Source: Strongylocentrotus droebachiensis (taxonomy: Eukaryota; Echinodermata; Echinoidea; Camarodonta; Strongylocentrotidae). From it: a DNA stretch of 64,000 bases. The position numbers and the translations under genes are program-made. Positions within the stretch are counted from its first letter, which is position 1, and the number at the start of each line of letters is the position of its first letter. The notes beneath the pieces are model-generated. The model did no database searches. It was not told the origin of the DNA and was given only the letters and a program-made list of their open reading frames with translations. The stretch covers positions 992,001-1,056,000 of the forward strand of contig JAVYIG010000067.1 of assembly GCA_035222895.1 (NCBI GenBank). Direction: 5' to 3'. Positions 1 through 15,000 of this stretch are shown piece by piece.

Positions 1-86
1 TGTTCAAGTTGATGAAGAGTGGTGTACTCTCCCAGTCATGTTGGCACAGGAGATTAAGGAAATGTAAGATACCTGTTTGTGGTGAC
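1..86 (-). CDS. NOL6: NOL6 exon 18, cut by the window edge
   Basis: Reads (V)SPQTGILHFLNLLCQHDWESTPLFINLN after acceptor CTTTGTAG. It aligns with 'SSPQVGFLRFLFLVSTFDWKNNPLFVNLN'. The phase with exon 17 chooses this acceptor over a nearer AAACAG. The exon continues left of position 1. Confidence 0.92.
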
Positions 87-3000
87 CTACAAAGGAAACA
101 AATAATCTTTGTAAAATGAAATCTTTGCATAAGAAGTACCAATTTCTCAGTAAAATCATAAAAGTCAAATTAAATAATTCATTTAATTCCTCAAACTTAA
201 ATACAAATAACTTCTCCATCGATAAATGACCTCCAACAATTAATAAATTACAGTCATTAGGAAAACATTGAATACTGTTATCAGAGAGAGAGAGAGGGAG
301 GGAGAGAGAAATCTGATATAGATTGTATAAACTGAACAGAAAATATTGAATTGTCATATCAAATGTATTTTTCATGGGTTAGACCCAAAACGTTGAGGCT
401 TAGGGCGGCAGTAGGTTAATTGAGAAATAGCACATAATCAGTAGCCCCTGATCTCATACTTACACCGGTGATGTGAAGGGTTCTGGATGCAAGAAAAGAT
501 AGGCTACCAGGAGTTCAATGCACTCTGAGGTCATGTGATCTGCTAAGAGATGAGATGCTACCCATCGCTTGGCAAGACGGACCGTCGGACCAAAGGCGCC
601 ATGATGCTGGTGAACACTGTTAGCAATAAGAACAAAACAACAAGATTTTAAAGACCCTATCCGATGAAAATACAACTTGATATAAATGGAAAACTTAATG
701 AATGTAAAATACAAATATAAGGGAATAAAAAGTATTTACCCTTTCATTATTTCACAAAAGCAAATTAAAACCTTGTTTTCTGCACCCCTCCAAATTACGT
801 TTCAACAGGGGTCAAATTTGCTGAAGTTACAGTGACGACATAACATGTGGACTGGACCGGTTCACCTATATAACTGATGTGATGAGCCATGCTTACTTAA
901 TGCAAAGTCATTGTGAATATGCGTACTCAAGATGATGTCATCAAGTCGACAAGTTCCAATTTTCAAAGATTTAGTTTTTTAGTCTTCTGACAGACACTAA
1001 AATGATGTATAATTGATATTATTGTAATCTATGGGCTTATAAACTTTCCGTTGATATATATTTCATCCATTTTATTTTTCAGTTCGGATATGGTCTTTAC
1101 CATTTATTACATGATCAATACTACAGAGTTTATGCTTTGTGAGTATTCAGCTCATTGAAAGCTACCCGGTGAAACAAATCAAAGTACAAACAAACAAGAA
1201 AGCTTTATGATGACCTTATATAAGACCCCCAATGATAACTACAATACTATAAAGTTTCACTTTGTGTATGTGCCAGTTCCCATACAGTAATCTGATAACA
1301 TTTACACCCAATACTGACCCGTGAAGTAAACTGGTAAGATGGGGTAGATGACCAGTCTCTCTCTCAAGGACCTTTGACCTCTCGTTGTCTCTGAGCATGC
1401 TCAGTCCTTCCTTAGTGATGACCTCCTTGAGGAGTACAATCTCTCTCCTGTGAGCCACCGATACTTGGAACACAAACCCATCCTGAGGTGACACAAGAAA
1501 GAAAGATAATGAGGATGAGGAGAAAAATTCATTCAATAATAATCATAATTACAACAAGTCAAAGCAAAGCGTAGCATCCCCTCGCAGGGTACAAATGGCC
1601 TATATACGGCAGAACAAGTTACCTCCATTGGACTATACTACTATATTACTAGGCAAGGAAGTTAACCACATTTTCACATATATAATTAGGTGTTTTTGCA
1701 TATTTAATGAGCTATGACCTTTCACCTTTGACCTACATACTCAGAAATCGAACATACATGTAGGCTGTAAATGTATTTTGATACCATGTACCTTCATATT
1801 AAATTTCATTAAAATTTGTCAAACATTACTCAAGTTATCAAATGGAAACCAGATTCACATATTTAATGAGCTATGACCTTTATAATAATAATAATAATAA
1901 TAATAATAGCCTAATAGTCCACTCCAAACTTTATTAAACCGAAACGGAAATTCTTGACCTACAAACTCCGAAATCGAACTTAGGCTGTGCTTTGATACCA
2001 TGAACCTTCATATCAAATTTCTTTAAAATCCGTCAAACAATAATAAAGTTATGGATCGGACACCAGATTTGCATATTTAATGAGCTATGACCTTTGACCT
2101 ACATACTCAGAAATTGAACTTAGGCTGTGTTTTGATACCATGTACCTTCATATCAAATTTCATTAAAATCCTTCAAACAATACTAAAGTTATGGATCGGA
2201 AACCAGATTCACATATTTAATGACCTATGACTTTTGACCTACATACTCAGAAATTGAACTTAGGTTGTGTTTTGATACCATGAACCTTCATATCAAATTT
2301 CATGAAAATCCATCAAACATTACTGAAGTTATCGATCAGAAAGCAGATGTGTATTTTTTCTCATATTTAATGAGCCATTACTCCAAAATACAAAGTACTC
2401 CAAAATCGAAGTTAGCCTGTATTTTGATATCATGTACCTTCATATCAAATTTCATTAAAATCTGTCAAACATTACTTAAAGGTAATAAAAAGTTTTGGGA
2501 AATTTTGAAAATTGGCTGGAAGTGATTCTTTACAATTTTGATATATTTGGATGCCCCTGTTGCTGTTTTATAATCACTCGAAAATTCAGCCCCTAAAACA
2601 ATTCGGCTTGCGAGAAATATTAAATATAAAAATTTACCGGTGCTCCCGGTAAATTTTGATAAATTTCAAATAGCGCCTATACGGTCGTACGATGGTAGCT
2701 GCGATAATGAATATTTCAGAATATGTTTGTTGTGATATATAATTTTCAAACGGGAATAGCTAATCGGTCGATTTTAGTCGAGAAACATTGTTTTATAGCT
2801 TAATTAATATCTTGACCTTGAGAGGGAGCTATACTACATATAGAGTGTATTATTTACAATTTCATAACATTAGACTCGATTTTAACCGTGACAACGATCA
2901 CTGAATATTGTAGGATCGCATATGCTTCCAATATGTTCATTTGAACCAAACTCATGACCCCATACCAAAACTTTGTATTACCTTTAAGTTATTAATCGGA

Positions 3001-6000
3001 AACCAAATTTGTTACGGACGGACGGACGCATGGCGGCGTTACTATATCCCCTCCAACTTTGTCGGGGAGGGGATAATAATAGTAGATGAGATTTGTTATT
3101 CAAAATTGCTTTTGATGATCAACTTACTAAGTTCACATTGATGTACATTTCATATGAATTGTAATTTGTAGGTTTATTTGTAATTTTTTGTTTTGTTTAA
3201 TATGTAATTGTTTATCATTGTATTTTGTTTGTTATAGCGTTCATAGACTTTGTTGGTAAGTGCTTTATGAGCACCGTTTTTATCATTATTATTAAATCTG
3301 CTTGAAAATCAATTGCTCAAGGCGCACTTGTATACAAAAATTAAATCACTCAAAAGCAACTACATTAGATACAAAAGAACAACAATCTTTTTTGTGACTC
3401 TCTTTCTTTTCCAACGTGAGTTTGGGCAAAATGAGTGGAAATTTACTGGATACTTGTCAGTGAAAGCCCAGTAAAATTATAAAGGCTATCTTGAGACAGG
3501 GAGGTCATTTCAATTGAAATCCCATATCAAACAACTAGACAACTTATTCATTTTCACTGGACACATATGTGCAATAGATTTCATCTAAAGTCATCTCAGA
3601 CCAATATGTACAAAGTTAATGCGTGTCAATTTGTAAAAATATCCACAAGGATGGGATGCAATCACAATGCCATGTTCCTTACCACAATCGCCAGGATGTG
3701 GCTAGCAGTTGCCACGGTGACCAGCTTGCACTGCTTGTGAAGCATGTCGGCCATCTTGAGGTGGAAGGCTGTCTTGATGTGATGTATTGCTTCCAGGTCA
3801 TCAGGCCACTTGCCACTGCTCTCTAGGTGGCATACCACTGTGTTCAAACATAACAAGCAAGATCAGGTTTTAGAGTTGCACTTTGCAAAATAAGCTTACA
3901 TCACATACGTGTGAGAACAAGGCTTATGATCGTCTGGGTTTTCTTGCTTAAATGCAAAGTTTCTTTGCCAAAAAATTGAAAATTGAAATAGCAACATTTC
4001 CTGGTAATATTCATGGCATTAAATTGTATGCATATCATATCAATCATCTTCATAACAGCAAATTACATCATACCGAGTTCCTGCAAAAACTCACATCCAA
4101 CACATTTCACTTACTTAGTACTACAGTGAGACCCATTAATTTGTGACTCCCCCCCCCCCAAAAAAAAAAAAACGCATGATAAACATGTGATTCATGTAAA
4201 ACTTGCAAGGGAATAAATGAAGATTAAAGAACATGTAGCTACACTCACATGATAACAAATACAAGATCAGGAGAGATTCAGAAAAGAAACGTTCTTTTGT
4301 GAATGCATGGCTATAAATGAACTATTTAAAGAGCTTTTTGGAACAGCATACCTCTGAGAGCTGGTATCCATGTAGGACACTGCTTATCGTTTGAGGGTAT
4401 TTTGGCTGGCACCGATGGTCCAACAGTCCTCAATCTATCTGAAGGCCATCCAGCACATGGTGGGTAGACCTGATGGTGGATAAGAAGATCACATTTACAT
4501 ATTTTTTTCAACATTTTCAAATGAATACACTTTTCAACTTAATTTATTTGAAATTATGAATATTTGGTCTTCATTAACTTTAGTAATGATATACATGTAC
4601 ATTTAATGAAGAACTTCATCATCAGTAAACTTAACATTTTCGTACATCATCATTATGATCAGTCTAAGTACCAACACAATCATAACTATGTTTCTCACTA
4701 ATATCATTACCTTTATAAGAGTCACACCATAACCACAATAATCATTAGATACAATCTTTCAATCATCACCAATATCATCATCATATAAGTTATCACCATC
4801 ATTATCATAGTTATCACCATTGTTATCACCATCATCACTCTTAAAGGGTGATGGTAGTCAGTTTCCATGTGTAGTAGGTCATACTCCGCCAACACTAGAC
4901 TTGGTGGAAACACCATTAATGGGTGTACAAGTCTCACACACAGCAAAACCTTAGTCCCATCATGAAATACCCCCCCCCCCCAGTCTCTTGGCAAGTCTTT
5001 TTTTTAGGGGGGATGAGATAATGACTCTTCCATGTGGGGTGATTGGTGGAAAGTGCAGAGCATTTCAAAAGGCCTGTTGGTCATAAAACTGAAGGCTAAT
5101 CATGGTGATTGACAACACCTGTTGTTGGGTAAATACCCAAATGGTGTCAAATTCCCCATGAGAGCCCACTCCGATGCCTCTTTAACCACCATCATCACCC
5201 ATGTCTTGGTCATTCCTCTCCTTCTCACCTCTGTATGGCGGATAGCCGGTGAGTTGCCTTGCACCTCCACCACCACCATCATCACCCATGTCTTGGTCAT
5301 CCATCACTCTCCTTCTCACCTCCGTATGGTGGATAGCCGGTGAGTTGCCTTGCACCACCACCACCACCACCACCACCACCATCATCACCCATGTCTTGGT
5401 CATCCATCACTCTCCTTCTCACCTCCGTATGGCGGATAGCCGGTGAGTTGCCTTGCACCACCACCATAACTCATCACCACCATCATCACCCATGTCTTGG
5501 TCATCCATCACTCTCCTTCTCACCTCCGTATGGCGGATAGCCGGTGAGTTGCCTTGCACCACCACCAGCACCATTACTCATCACCACCATCATCACCCAT
5601 GTCTTGGTCATCCATCACTCTCCTTCTCACCTCCGTATGGTGGATAGCTGGTGAGTTGCCTTGCACCACCACCACCACCACCACCATCATAACTCATCAC
5701 CACCATCACCACCCATGTGGTTCTCATCCATCACTCTCCTTCTCAGTACCTCCGTATGGCCGGTGAGGTTCCCTGCACCACCACCACCACCACCACCACC
5801 ATCATCATTACTCATCACCACCATCATCACCCATGTCGTTCTCATCCATCACTCTCTTTCTCAGTACCTCCGTATGGCGGATGGCCGGTGAGGTTCCCTG
5901 CACGGAGCTGATCATGAGAGGCAGGTCCTTGAGTTCTCTAAGGTGCCTGCTTATCATCATCATCATCATCATCATCAGAAACTAAATTCGGAACTACCAA

Positions 6001-9000
6001 AGTTGACTTTATGGTTTAGAAGTAATGTGCTCTCTCTCAATGTTCTTAAAACAAATTATATTCATTTTAGAGGTAGAAAATCTACTGACAACCTTGCTCT
6101 TAATATTAAACTAGATGATATTTCTTTAGAGAGAAAGACATGTACGAAATTCCTTGGTGTCTATATCAATGAAAAACTTGACTGGAGCGACCATGTAAAA
6201 CACATTGTTACACCAATCTCCAGAAATATTGGCGTACTGTATAGAATAAAATGTTTTGTTTCTGATAGAATATTACTAATGCTATATAATAGTCTAATTT
6301 TACCACACATATCTTATTGTAATATTTTGTGGGCAACATCCAAGTGTGTGACTAATAATATTCTTCTGCTGCAAAAGAAAGCTGTACGCATATGTACCCG
6401 AGCTGGTTATCGTGACCATGCTACCCCACTATTTGTTAAACTGAATTGCTTAAAGATTGATGATATTAACTTCCTCCAAATTGCCATATTTATGTTCCGT
6501 TTTAATATCAAATTATTACCTATGTCATTATCTTCAATGTTCCAACCTAATAACATGGTTCATTCGTATTCAACAAGGCAGTCATCGAATTTACATGTGG
6601 TCAATCCTCACACTACATTAGCCCAGAAATCAATCAGACACAGAGGACCAGGTGTATGGAATTCTTTACCTAATGATATTCAAAATATAAAATCAACAAA
6701 CTCCTTTAAAAGAGCACTCAAATGTATTATCATATCACAGATGTAAGATATTACTTACATTATAATCTATTTATAAGTTCTAATTAAATCTAACATAATT
6801 TTGGCTTAACGAAATTCTTTTTTTTTTTCTTCTTTTTTTTAACTTTGTAAATAGTGTAAATAGTTCACTACAAAACTTTGGGAATTTTATTTGTCATATA
6901 TTATATATTTGAAAGGTGTTGTAACGATTCAAGCTCTATTTGCTTATGTTTCATCACCTTTGTGTGTTCATTCTTCAAACTGTATATAAGTTGCAACTTG
7001 TCTTTGATAAAACAATGTTATATTCTTTTTCTATTCCTATTCATCCATGATCCATGTAAAATTGAAAATGATTTGTTATATTATATTAATTTTTCATGTG
7101 ATGTTAACTTCAATGAATTGTGAAATTGTGAACATGCATAAATAAATAAATAAATAAAATAAATAAAATAACTACGATTCTCACGAATATCATTACCTTT
7201 AAAAGAGTCACACCATTACCACTATAACCATAAGATACAATCTTCCAATCATCATCAATATCAACATCACCAGTATCATTCACCCATGTCATTTGGGGTT
7301 ACAAGGTCTAAGGTCGAAAGTCACAGGGTTCATCCATCACTCTCCTTCTCAGTACCTCTGTATGGCGGATGGCCGGTGAGGTTCCCTGCACGGAGCTGAT
7401 CATGAGAGGCAGGTCCTTGAGTTCTCTAAGGTGCCTGCTCATCATCATCATCATCATCGTCATCATCATCATCATCATCATCATGATCACTGTAATTACT
7501 ATCATCATCATCATCATTATCATCATAACTACGATTCTCACGAATATTTATCATCATTGTTACCACCATCATAACTCATCACCACCATCATCATCATCAC
7601 CCATGTCATTCTCATCCATCACTCTCTTTCTCAGTACCTCCGTATGGCGGATGGCCGGTGAGGTTCCCTGCACAGAGCTGATCATGAAAGGCAGGTCCTT
7701 GAGTTCTCTCAGGTGCCTGCTCATCATCATCATCATCACCCATGTACATGTAGTTCTCATCCACCACTCTCCATCTCACCTCCGTATGGCGAAAGCCGGT
7801 GAGGTTCCTTGCACCACCACCACCACCACCACCACCACCACCACCACCACCACCACCACCATCACCACCACCACCATTACTCATCACCACCATCATCACC
7901 CATGTGGTTGTCATCCCTCACTCTCCTTCTCAGTACCTCCGTATGGCGGATGGCCGGTGAGGTTCCTTGCAAAGAGCTGATCATGAGAGGCAGGTCCTTG
8001 AGTTCTCTCAGGTGCCTGCTCATCATCATCATTATCATCATCATTAGTCATCACCACCATCATCACCCATGTCGTTGCCATCCCCCACTCTCCTACTCAC
8101 CTCTGTATGGCGGATGGCCGGTGAGGTTCCTTGCACGGAGCTGATCATGAGAGGCAGGTCCTTGAGTTCTCTCAGGTGCCTGCCAAGCTTGGTGTAGGCC
8201 ACACTGATCTGTAGCAGCTCCTCCTCCCCCGTGCTTGGGGCCGGCTCCTCATCACCGGTGGAGGGGTGGGGTAGGGGCTGCTGGAGGATGGGGTCTAGCT
8301 GGCCCCCGGTGTAAGCGATTGAGTCTGGTTTGATGCCTGCATGTCTGGGTGAGAAAACAAGGGAAAATTATGTTCATTCTAAGAGTAGTTTTAAAGGTGG
8401 AGTGATTCATCTACAAGTTATATATATCATCCATATCTCTGTAAACCAGCAATGCAGTTGTCAATACAATAACAACAAATATTTCTAATATTTCTAACTA
8501 TCTCTGAAGAACAAAGAGCATTGGATCTTTTTGTTAGCCTTTATTTGTTTTAATACCTTTTAGGCTGCCTACAGTAAATTGGTGCTTTACACCATGATTT
8601 AGGTATTAACTTATTTTGTGAATTCCAGCCAAAGTTGAAGAGAGAGAGAGAGAGAGTGAAAGAGAAAGAAAAGAGATAGAAAAATGCAATACATACACCA
8701 AGATTGATGTGCAGAAAGACAGATAAAAATGAAAAATACATGTCGAGAACAACAGAGAGAGAGATGAGAAGGAGGCGGAAGAGCTACAGAGGGATATAAA
8801 CGAGAGTATACTTACAGGTGTAGAATGTGCCTGACAATATGGCTACAGACTAGTCTCTTCTCAGCCACACTTGTACCGGGCCATACCACAGCCTCACAGA
8901 TAGAGCCATCCTGAAAGCGACGCAATTCTGACTTCTTCCCCCAGAAATCACTGAATGCCTTCGCCTGTTACGATACAAATGAACAAACCAATAATTACTA

Positions 9001-12000
9001 TTAAAATATTAAGTCTTTCCCAGCTTTGACTGGCTGATGCAACAAAAAGTGAATTGCCACAGTCAACTGTTGTCACAGACAGAGAGTATATAGTACATAC
9101 ACCACATAATGACATGAGAGTCTAGCATCTCATTCCTTAGCAGATAATGAAGAAGCTAAGAGATAAAAACAAACCAACATATTTCACTTTTTTTTGTTGG
9201 TAATAGACCTCAAATATCTTAATCAAAAATAAGAAATTTTCATTTTCATGTCAGAGCTACATTCTTAATGGACAGTTCATTTCTTCTACCCTGGTACATT
9301 TGATGCAGTGTTTTCTTTTTTGAATCGCATACTGTTATCTACAACAAGAAAGCCACTATGCCTTTCAAATTATTTCATTATTGTAGCCTACAAACAAGGG
9401 AATCAAGAAGTAAATCTGTCCTTAGCTTTCCAAAATAGTGTGGACCAAGATTAATCAAGAGAATCTTCATTAACAATCTTAAAGATAAAGTTGAGTTCTG
9501 GTCATGCGATTGCATTGTGAAAGAATCGGTGTGGAATCGATCAGAAAAAGGTTGACCACGCAGAAGTATTGGTGTTAGGTTCTGGAATCATCAAACTGAT
9601 AAGAAATTTTACCCAGTCTTGGTAAAATAACAAGCACTGTACACAGAAATACGTATATGGGACTACACGAACATGTGGCATAAAACTCTGTCTCGATTTT
9701 TATGCTGTTACATGCCATATTTATATTAAGGCATTTGAAGAGCCATGCTTTTCAGGGAACATTTTTTATCTGATGTTCTTTCACACTTGCATAATAACCA
9801 TGATAACGCTCACAAATTATGTTTCACCTCTTCCCTGAACTCAACCTTTAAGTAAATACAGTCCTACATCATTACACCAAAAACATTATCAGAGGCCACC
9901 ATACTGATTTCTTTCTCTCTACACCAAACCAAAAGATGAAAAGAAATAAGTATCAGTTTTTTTTTACCTCTGTTGTATTGGCAGCTGGTCCCTTGTCAAG
10001 CACACTAGATGCTAGACCCCCATTGAGTAAGAGGCCAAAGGTCAAAGGTCCTTGCTCTTCTATCTTGGGTGGAGGAGAATTGACAGGCCACTAGTGGAAA
10101 AAAGTTTTGGACACAATACAAAGTAGATACAACTCCCAATTTATGGAATGGATTCCAGAGAATCAAAACATGAATACAATTATTCAAACTTGCTCAAGTA
10201 TCACACAAAAAAAAAGACATTAAAAACATAGCGTTTCATAAAACTTAAGCTCAATAGTTTTGGACACATTACGAAATGGATACAACTCCCAATTTATGGA
10301 ATGGATTGCAGAGAATCAAAATATGAATACAATTATTCAAACTTGCTCAAGTATCACATAAAAAACAAGACATTAGAAACATAGCGTTTCATCAAACTTA
10401 AGCTCAATAGTTTCTGACACAATACAAATTGGATACAACTCCCAATTTATGGAATGGATAGCAGAGAATCACAAGATAAATAAATTCATTCAAAGTTTCT
10501 CAAGTATCAAACCATACCACAAAGAGAGGTTACCGGTAATATAAAAATTGAAAAAAATTACATTTTACAAAAAGAGAAAACAATGCTGCAAACTATCACA
10601 TGATTTCGCCTTGATACTTGCAGGTTTGCACAATGTGGGAGAAGTTACAATTACTGGGTATCTATTGCAAAGACAAAGATATACTTTTAAAATTAGAAAT
10701 ATTCAAGGAACACTAATTTGCGCTAAGATCGGCAAGCGCTGATTTTAGAACTCATGAAAAATGTAAGCATTACTTCTTATGCGTGTTTTGAACAGGCTGA
10801 ATTGCTTGCAACACGAATTTAAGAACCAGCGATTATGTTTTGAGGTCGCTCAGCGCGTAAAAGTGAATCACACAAAAATAACAACGTTTACAGTTACTGA
10901 TTAACATGGAACACATACAGCTAGAAATTCCATGATGACAGTTTCAAATAATTGTTTGTGTAATTGCATGGAAACTGAGAATCTCAGATTTTTGTTCTGT
11001 TTTGTTGCTTTAACCGAAACAGTGTTGGTTGCAATGGTCTTCATATCAATGATATCACGAAGAGTTACCTCTGCAGGGTGAAAGAGACCAGAAGCTAGCA
11101 GCTTTATCCTGTCTCCAAGAGCTTGCCTAAGGATTTCCTCTACTCTGGGTAGCACCACCCGGGTGAAGTTGCCTCCTCTGTCCATCAACTGAGTCTCAAG
11201 ATCAAACTTCTTCACAGAAGGTCTCAACTGCTTCAACTTGGTGATACTGAAGGTGAGGTGGACAATTGTGTTGGATGAGAAAAAACAGTTTGCCCAATTA
11301 ATAAAATACCTTGCTTGGAAATGATAAGATTCAATCATTCAAAAGTTAACATAAAATTGTACTTTATTTCCAATATGTCACATCTAAATAGAGTGCCTTT
11401 AATATCTCTTGTATAATCCTTGTAATGTTATCATATTTAATGCATAAATCTTTGACAAGTGCCTCATTACAAATTATTAATTCACCTGTTACGAATAATT
11501 GTATTTCAATAGTCTGTATGCCAATTGCATACATGATTCTGTGTTGTCAGGTAGGACAAGCCATAATGTTTGTCCATCATTTAAAGGAAATGGTGACATT
11601 GACAGACCTTAAAGGTAATACAAAGTTTTGGTATGGGGTAATGAATTTGGTTCAAATGGACATATTGGAAGCATATACGATCCTACAATATTCAGTGATC
11701 GTTGTCGCGGTCGAAATCGACTCTAAAGTTATGAAAGTATAAATAATAAACACTTTACGTTGAATAGCTCCCTCTCAAGGTCAAGATATTAATTAAACTA
11801 TGAAACAATGTCTATTGACTAAAATCGACCGATTAGCTATTCTTGTTCGGAAATTATATACCACAACTACATACTCTGAGATTTTCATGGTCGCAGCTAC
11901 CATTGTACGGCCGTAGGAGCTATTTGAAATTTATCAAAATTTACCGGGAGCACCGGTAAATCTTTATATTCAATTTTTCTCGACAGCAGAAATGTTTTAG

Positions 12001-15000
12001 GGGCTAAAATTTCTGGTGTTTTTAATACATCCACAGGGGCATCCAAATATATCAAAATTGTAAAGAATCACTATCCACCCATTTTTCAAAATTTCCCAAA
12101 ACTTTGTAATACCTTTAACAACACTGGACTGCATGAGCTGTTCCTTGCAAAATAAAGTCAAAGTTGGATTGCAGAGTGTGCATGGACTTCACAGTGTAAT
12201 AGATTTTGATAAGTGCCTCATTACAAATCATTTAGTTCACCCGTTACAAATAATTGTATTTCAATAGTCAGTATGCGAATTGCATACATACCGTGTTGTT
12301 TAGGTAGGACAAGCCATAATGGTTGTCCAATATTTAAAAGAAAATTGTGACCTTGATCGACATTTCAAACACGGTCTGCATGAGCCGTTCCTTGAAATTA
12401 CAGTCAAAGTTGGATCGCAGAGTGTGCATGGACTTCACAGTGTAATAGATTTGTTCTTTAAAAGTGTATGTGATGTAGGTGATATAGCAAGAGGCTTTAC
12501 CTTTTGCCTCTGATAATTTCTCAGCCATTACTACTTCTTGAAGCAGCTGAAGTAATTGAATAGGCCCCCCAAAAGTCTGAATTTTACATTGCTATTGCTT
12601 TTGACAATCTTATGATACAATACCTAAGCATACTTTATACTCACGTAAAGAGGTGATCAAACTTTCTGATGAAGGGAACCGGTGTCATGAAGAGACAATG
12701 GAAACCATCTATCCTCTTGTCATCCAGGCAGGCTAGACCCAACTTGGCTTCATGCTTCAGCTAGATGAAGTCAAGTAAGAATAACATGAAATCCAAAACA
12801 CTGCAAGCAAAATTACGACTCTGAACAACAGCGGCAATAGAAACACCATGGTTCGATATAATTTCAAGTAACACAATCTGTCCAAGCTTCTGTATGTGCA
12901 CATCCTAAAATAAACATACGGTGACGACAATGATTACACTGAAATTTGAAAGGGTTGTTTCTAAGGACATCATGATACACATGCACATCGTCATGCTTCA
13001 TGAAACTATAGTTGAATCTTTCAGAACTCAACTAAAGACATACGCAGGGGTCTTGTTAATTATTTTTGAAGGAGGTAATTTGAATTTTATAGGAGGTACC
13101 ATCACTGCGAGGGAGCGAAGCGACCGAGGGGGGAGGGTGTGGGAGGGGGGTCTCCCCCCTCCCACGGTAGGGACCTTTTGGGATTTTCCACTTGAAATCG
13201 TGCAATCTGGTTCATACCTAAGAAGAAAATTTGTAGTTATCTTTCCTACCTTGTATTACACATATATTGTAATAAACACACATATTGTTCATGTTTAATA
13301 TTACATGAACAATCATAACTCATAAGAAAAGTTAGTAAGTTGATAATTATTTATCACTTTGTACCATTACTTTGTAATTTTTAATTAAACTGAGATGATG
13401 CACCATACTCAATCTTTCTACATCATGATTTGTTGAATACATGTACAGTATTTAAATAATGGGCAGCAGAGGCTAGATTTTGATTTTTTTTTACTTGTGA
13501 CTTTTATTTGGCTCCCCATATGAATTCTCATTTAATTATTTTTTTTTGACATGAAATTATTGAATACATTTAAGAATTTACTTCAGTTCCTGTTCATTTT
13601 ATAATGTTATATCACTGTTTTTCCTGACAAAGTGAAGACACTGTATATTTGTTTATTCAACTTTTTTAAGGAAATAAATGAAAATAAAATAAATGAATTA
13701 ACCGATTGGCTTCCGATTGCGATCGGAAGTTAGTTCTGAATATTCGCGGAGCGCGAGCCTGCATATATCATGCGAGCTAGCTGCGGGGATCCGCCGGGGA
13801 CGGCCGTGGCCGGCCTAAACTCAGCCGAGTTCAAAACTCTGTTGCCGATTTGCGCATCTCAGAATCTAAAGTACGTTGTCTCTAGACATTGCACGCACGT
13901 GTATAGGCCCCGGTTTCCGTGATCTTCAAATATCAAATCGGCAACGGATAGTTTGGTTACAGCGAGCTAGCTTCAGTTTTGTTATGATTTTGTGCAGTGC
14001 ATGCATCGTCTTCTCGCGTGCACATCGGGATCGCAATGGGGTATAGGGACGGGCGGGCTTGGCCGCCGCGCTGTGGGGGGAGAACTGCGATGTAACGTTA
14101 GATAGATAGAGTCTAGGTCTAGGTAAGTACGGACGACGTCGCGTTCGTGATCGTAAGGGATTTCGTCGACTGCGGCCGTGTATGTGCGGCACTAATTATA
14201 TCTTGGACGAAATTAAGGAAATTTTGGATTAGCATTGATTTAGATCTACTTTCTGTGATTTTTGCAAGGTTTATTATAGGAATTATAGCCGGTAAGAAAC
14301 GAGTGAATAGGCGGCAAGTTTTACCGGTTACCGGCTTTAAACGACAGCCCTGAGGCTATTTCAGATTGCTTACAATTAATCACTGATTTTTTGACATTTT
14401 TGGTAGTTTTTCAGTCTCATCAGCGCCTTTGATTAGGCAACTAGATATTGGCGCTTTATAAATACCTGGATTGGATTGGATTGGAAGCTTCTGAACACTA
14501 TCAAATTACTATCATGAAATCTTACGTAAATGCAACCAAAAACAGAGTGTGTTGAGGGCAAACCTGGCATTGAGAAAGTGATCAATATATTGAAATTGAA
14601 TGTCTCGAGTTGAGTACTATTGGAAATGCTGTATCTGCTTTGGAACATATACAATCTGCAAGTGACCTGATAAAATCACGCCCCTGCTCCACAAAACTTC
14701 CCACCAACAAGTGGCAGAAGTCTGTAAACAAAGGCACTCACAGCCGATCAAATAAATTGATATTGGTAGCTTATATCGGTCATTGAATTACTTTGCATTG
14801 ACAACAAGGTTAACATATTAAAGCCCAAGTCCACTCCAAAAATAACTTACTTTCAACAGAACCAGAAAAATCAGACAAACCAATCAAAAAAAGTTTGAGC
14901 AAAATCGGATGACTAATAAGAAAGTTATGAATTTTTAATGACATGAATTTTTTTTAAATCACTACACAAATTGGCAACTCACTCATAAGTCTGTGACGTA

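Larger units (their letters stand above)
5229..8023 (-). repeat. Satellite made from the 3' end of NOL6 exon 13 and its splice donor
   Basis: Eleven partial copies of exon 13, same strand as the gene, begin near 5229, 5320, 5423, 5524, 5631, 5750, 5868, 7356, 7638, 7780 and 7937. Four long copies (5868, 7356, 7638, 7937) carry about 83 nt of exon and share one breakpoint at 'caggcacct'; the rest carry 30-36 nt. Each has the exon edge followed by GTGAGAAGG or GTACTGAG, whereas the real donor is GTGAGTAGG. Spacers are (ACC)n/(ATC)n runs. Unit spacing is about 100-160 bp. Histidine-rich or glycine-rich open frames across it are artefacts of the triplet runs. Confidence 0.92.

Noticed and set aside
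61-75. Exon 18 acceptor at AAACAG close to the coding block
   Set aside because: Phase from exon 17 does not fit; CTTTGTAG further upstream gives SPQTG, matching the family.
5122-8144. Histidine-rich and glycine-rich frames of 60-203 residues
   Set aside because: They are translations of (ACC)n/(ATC)n runs plus exon-13 copies in wrong frames.
8108-8338. Exon 13 acceptor at the nearer GCAG (exon start GCATC)
   Set aside because: The phase from exon 12 would break; the CCCAG site 6 bases upstream restores the frame and adds HAG as in homologues.
13926-14192. Arginine-rich open frame in the CpG-rich part of intron 8
   Set aside because: High GC keeps the frame open; no homology or splice context.
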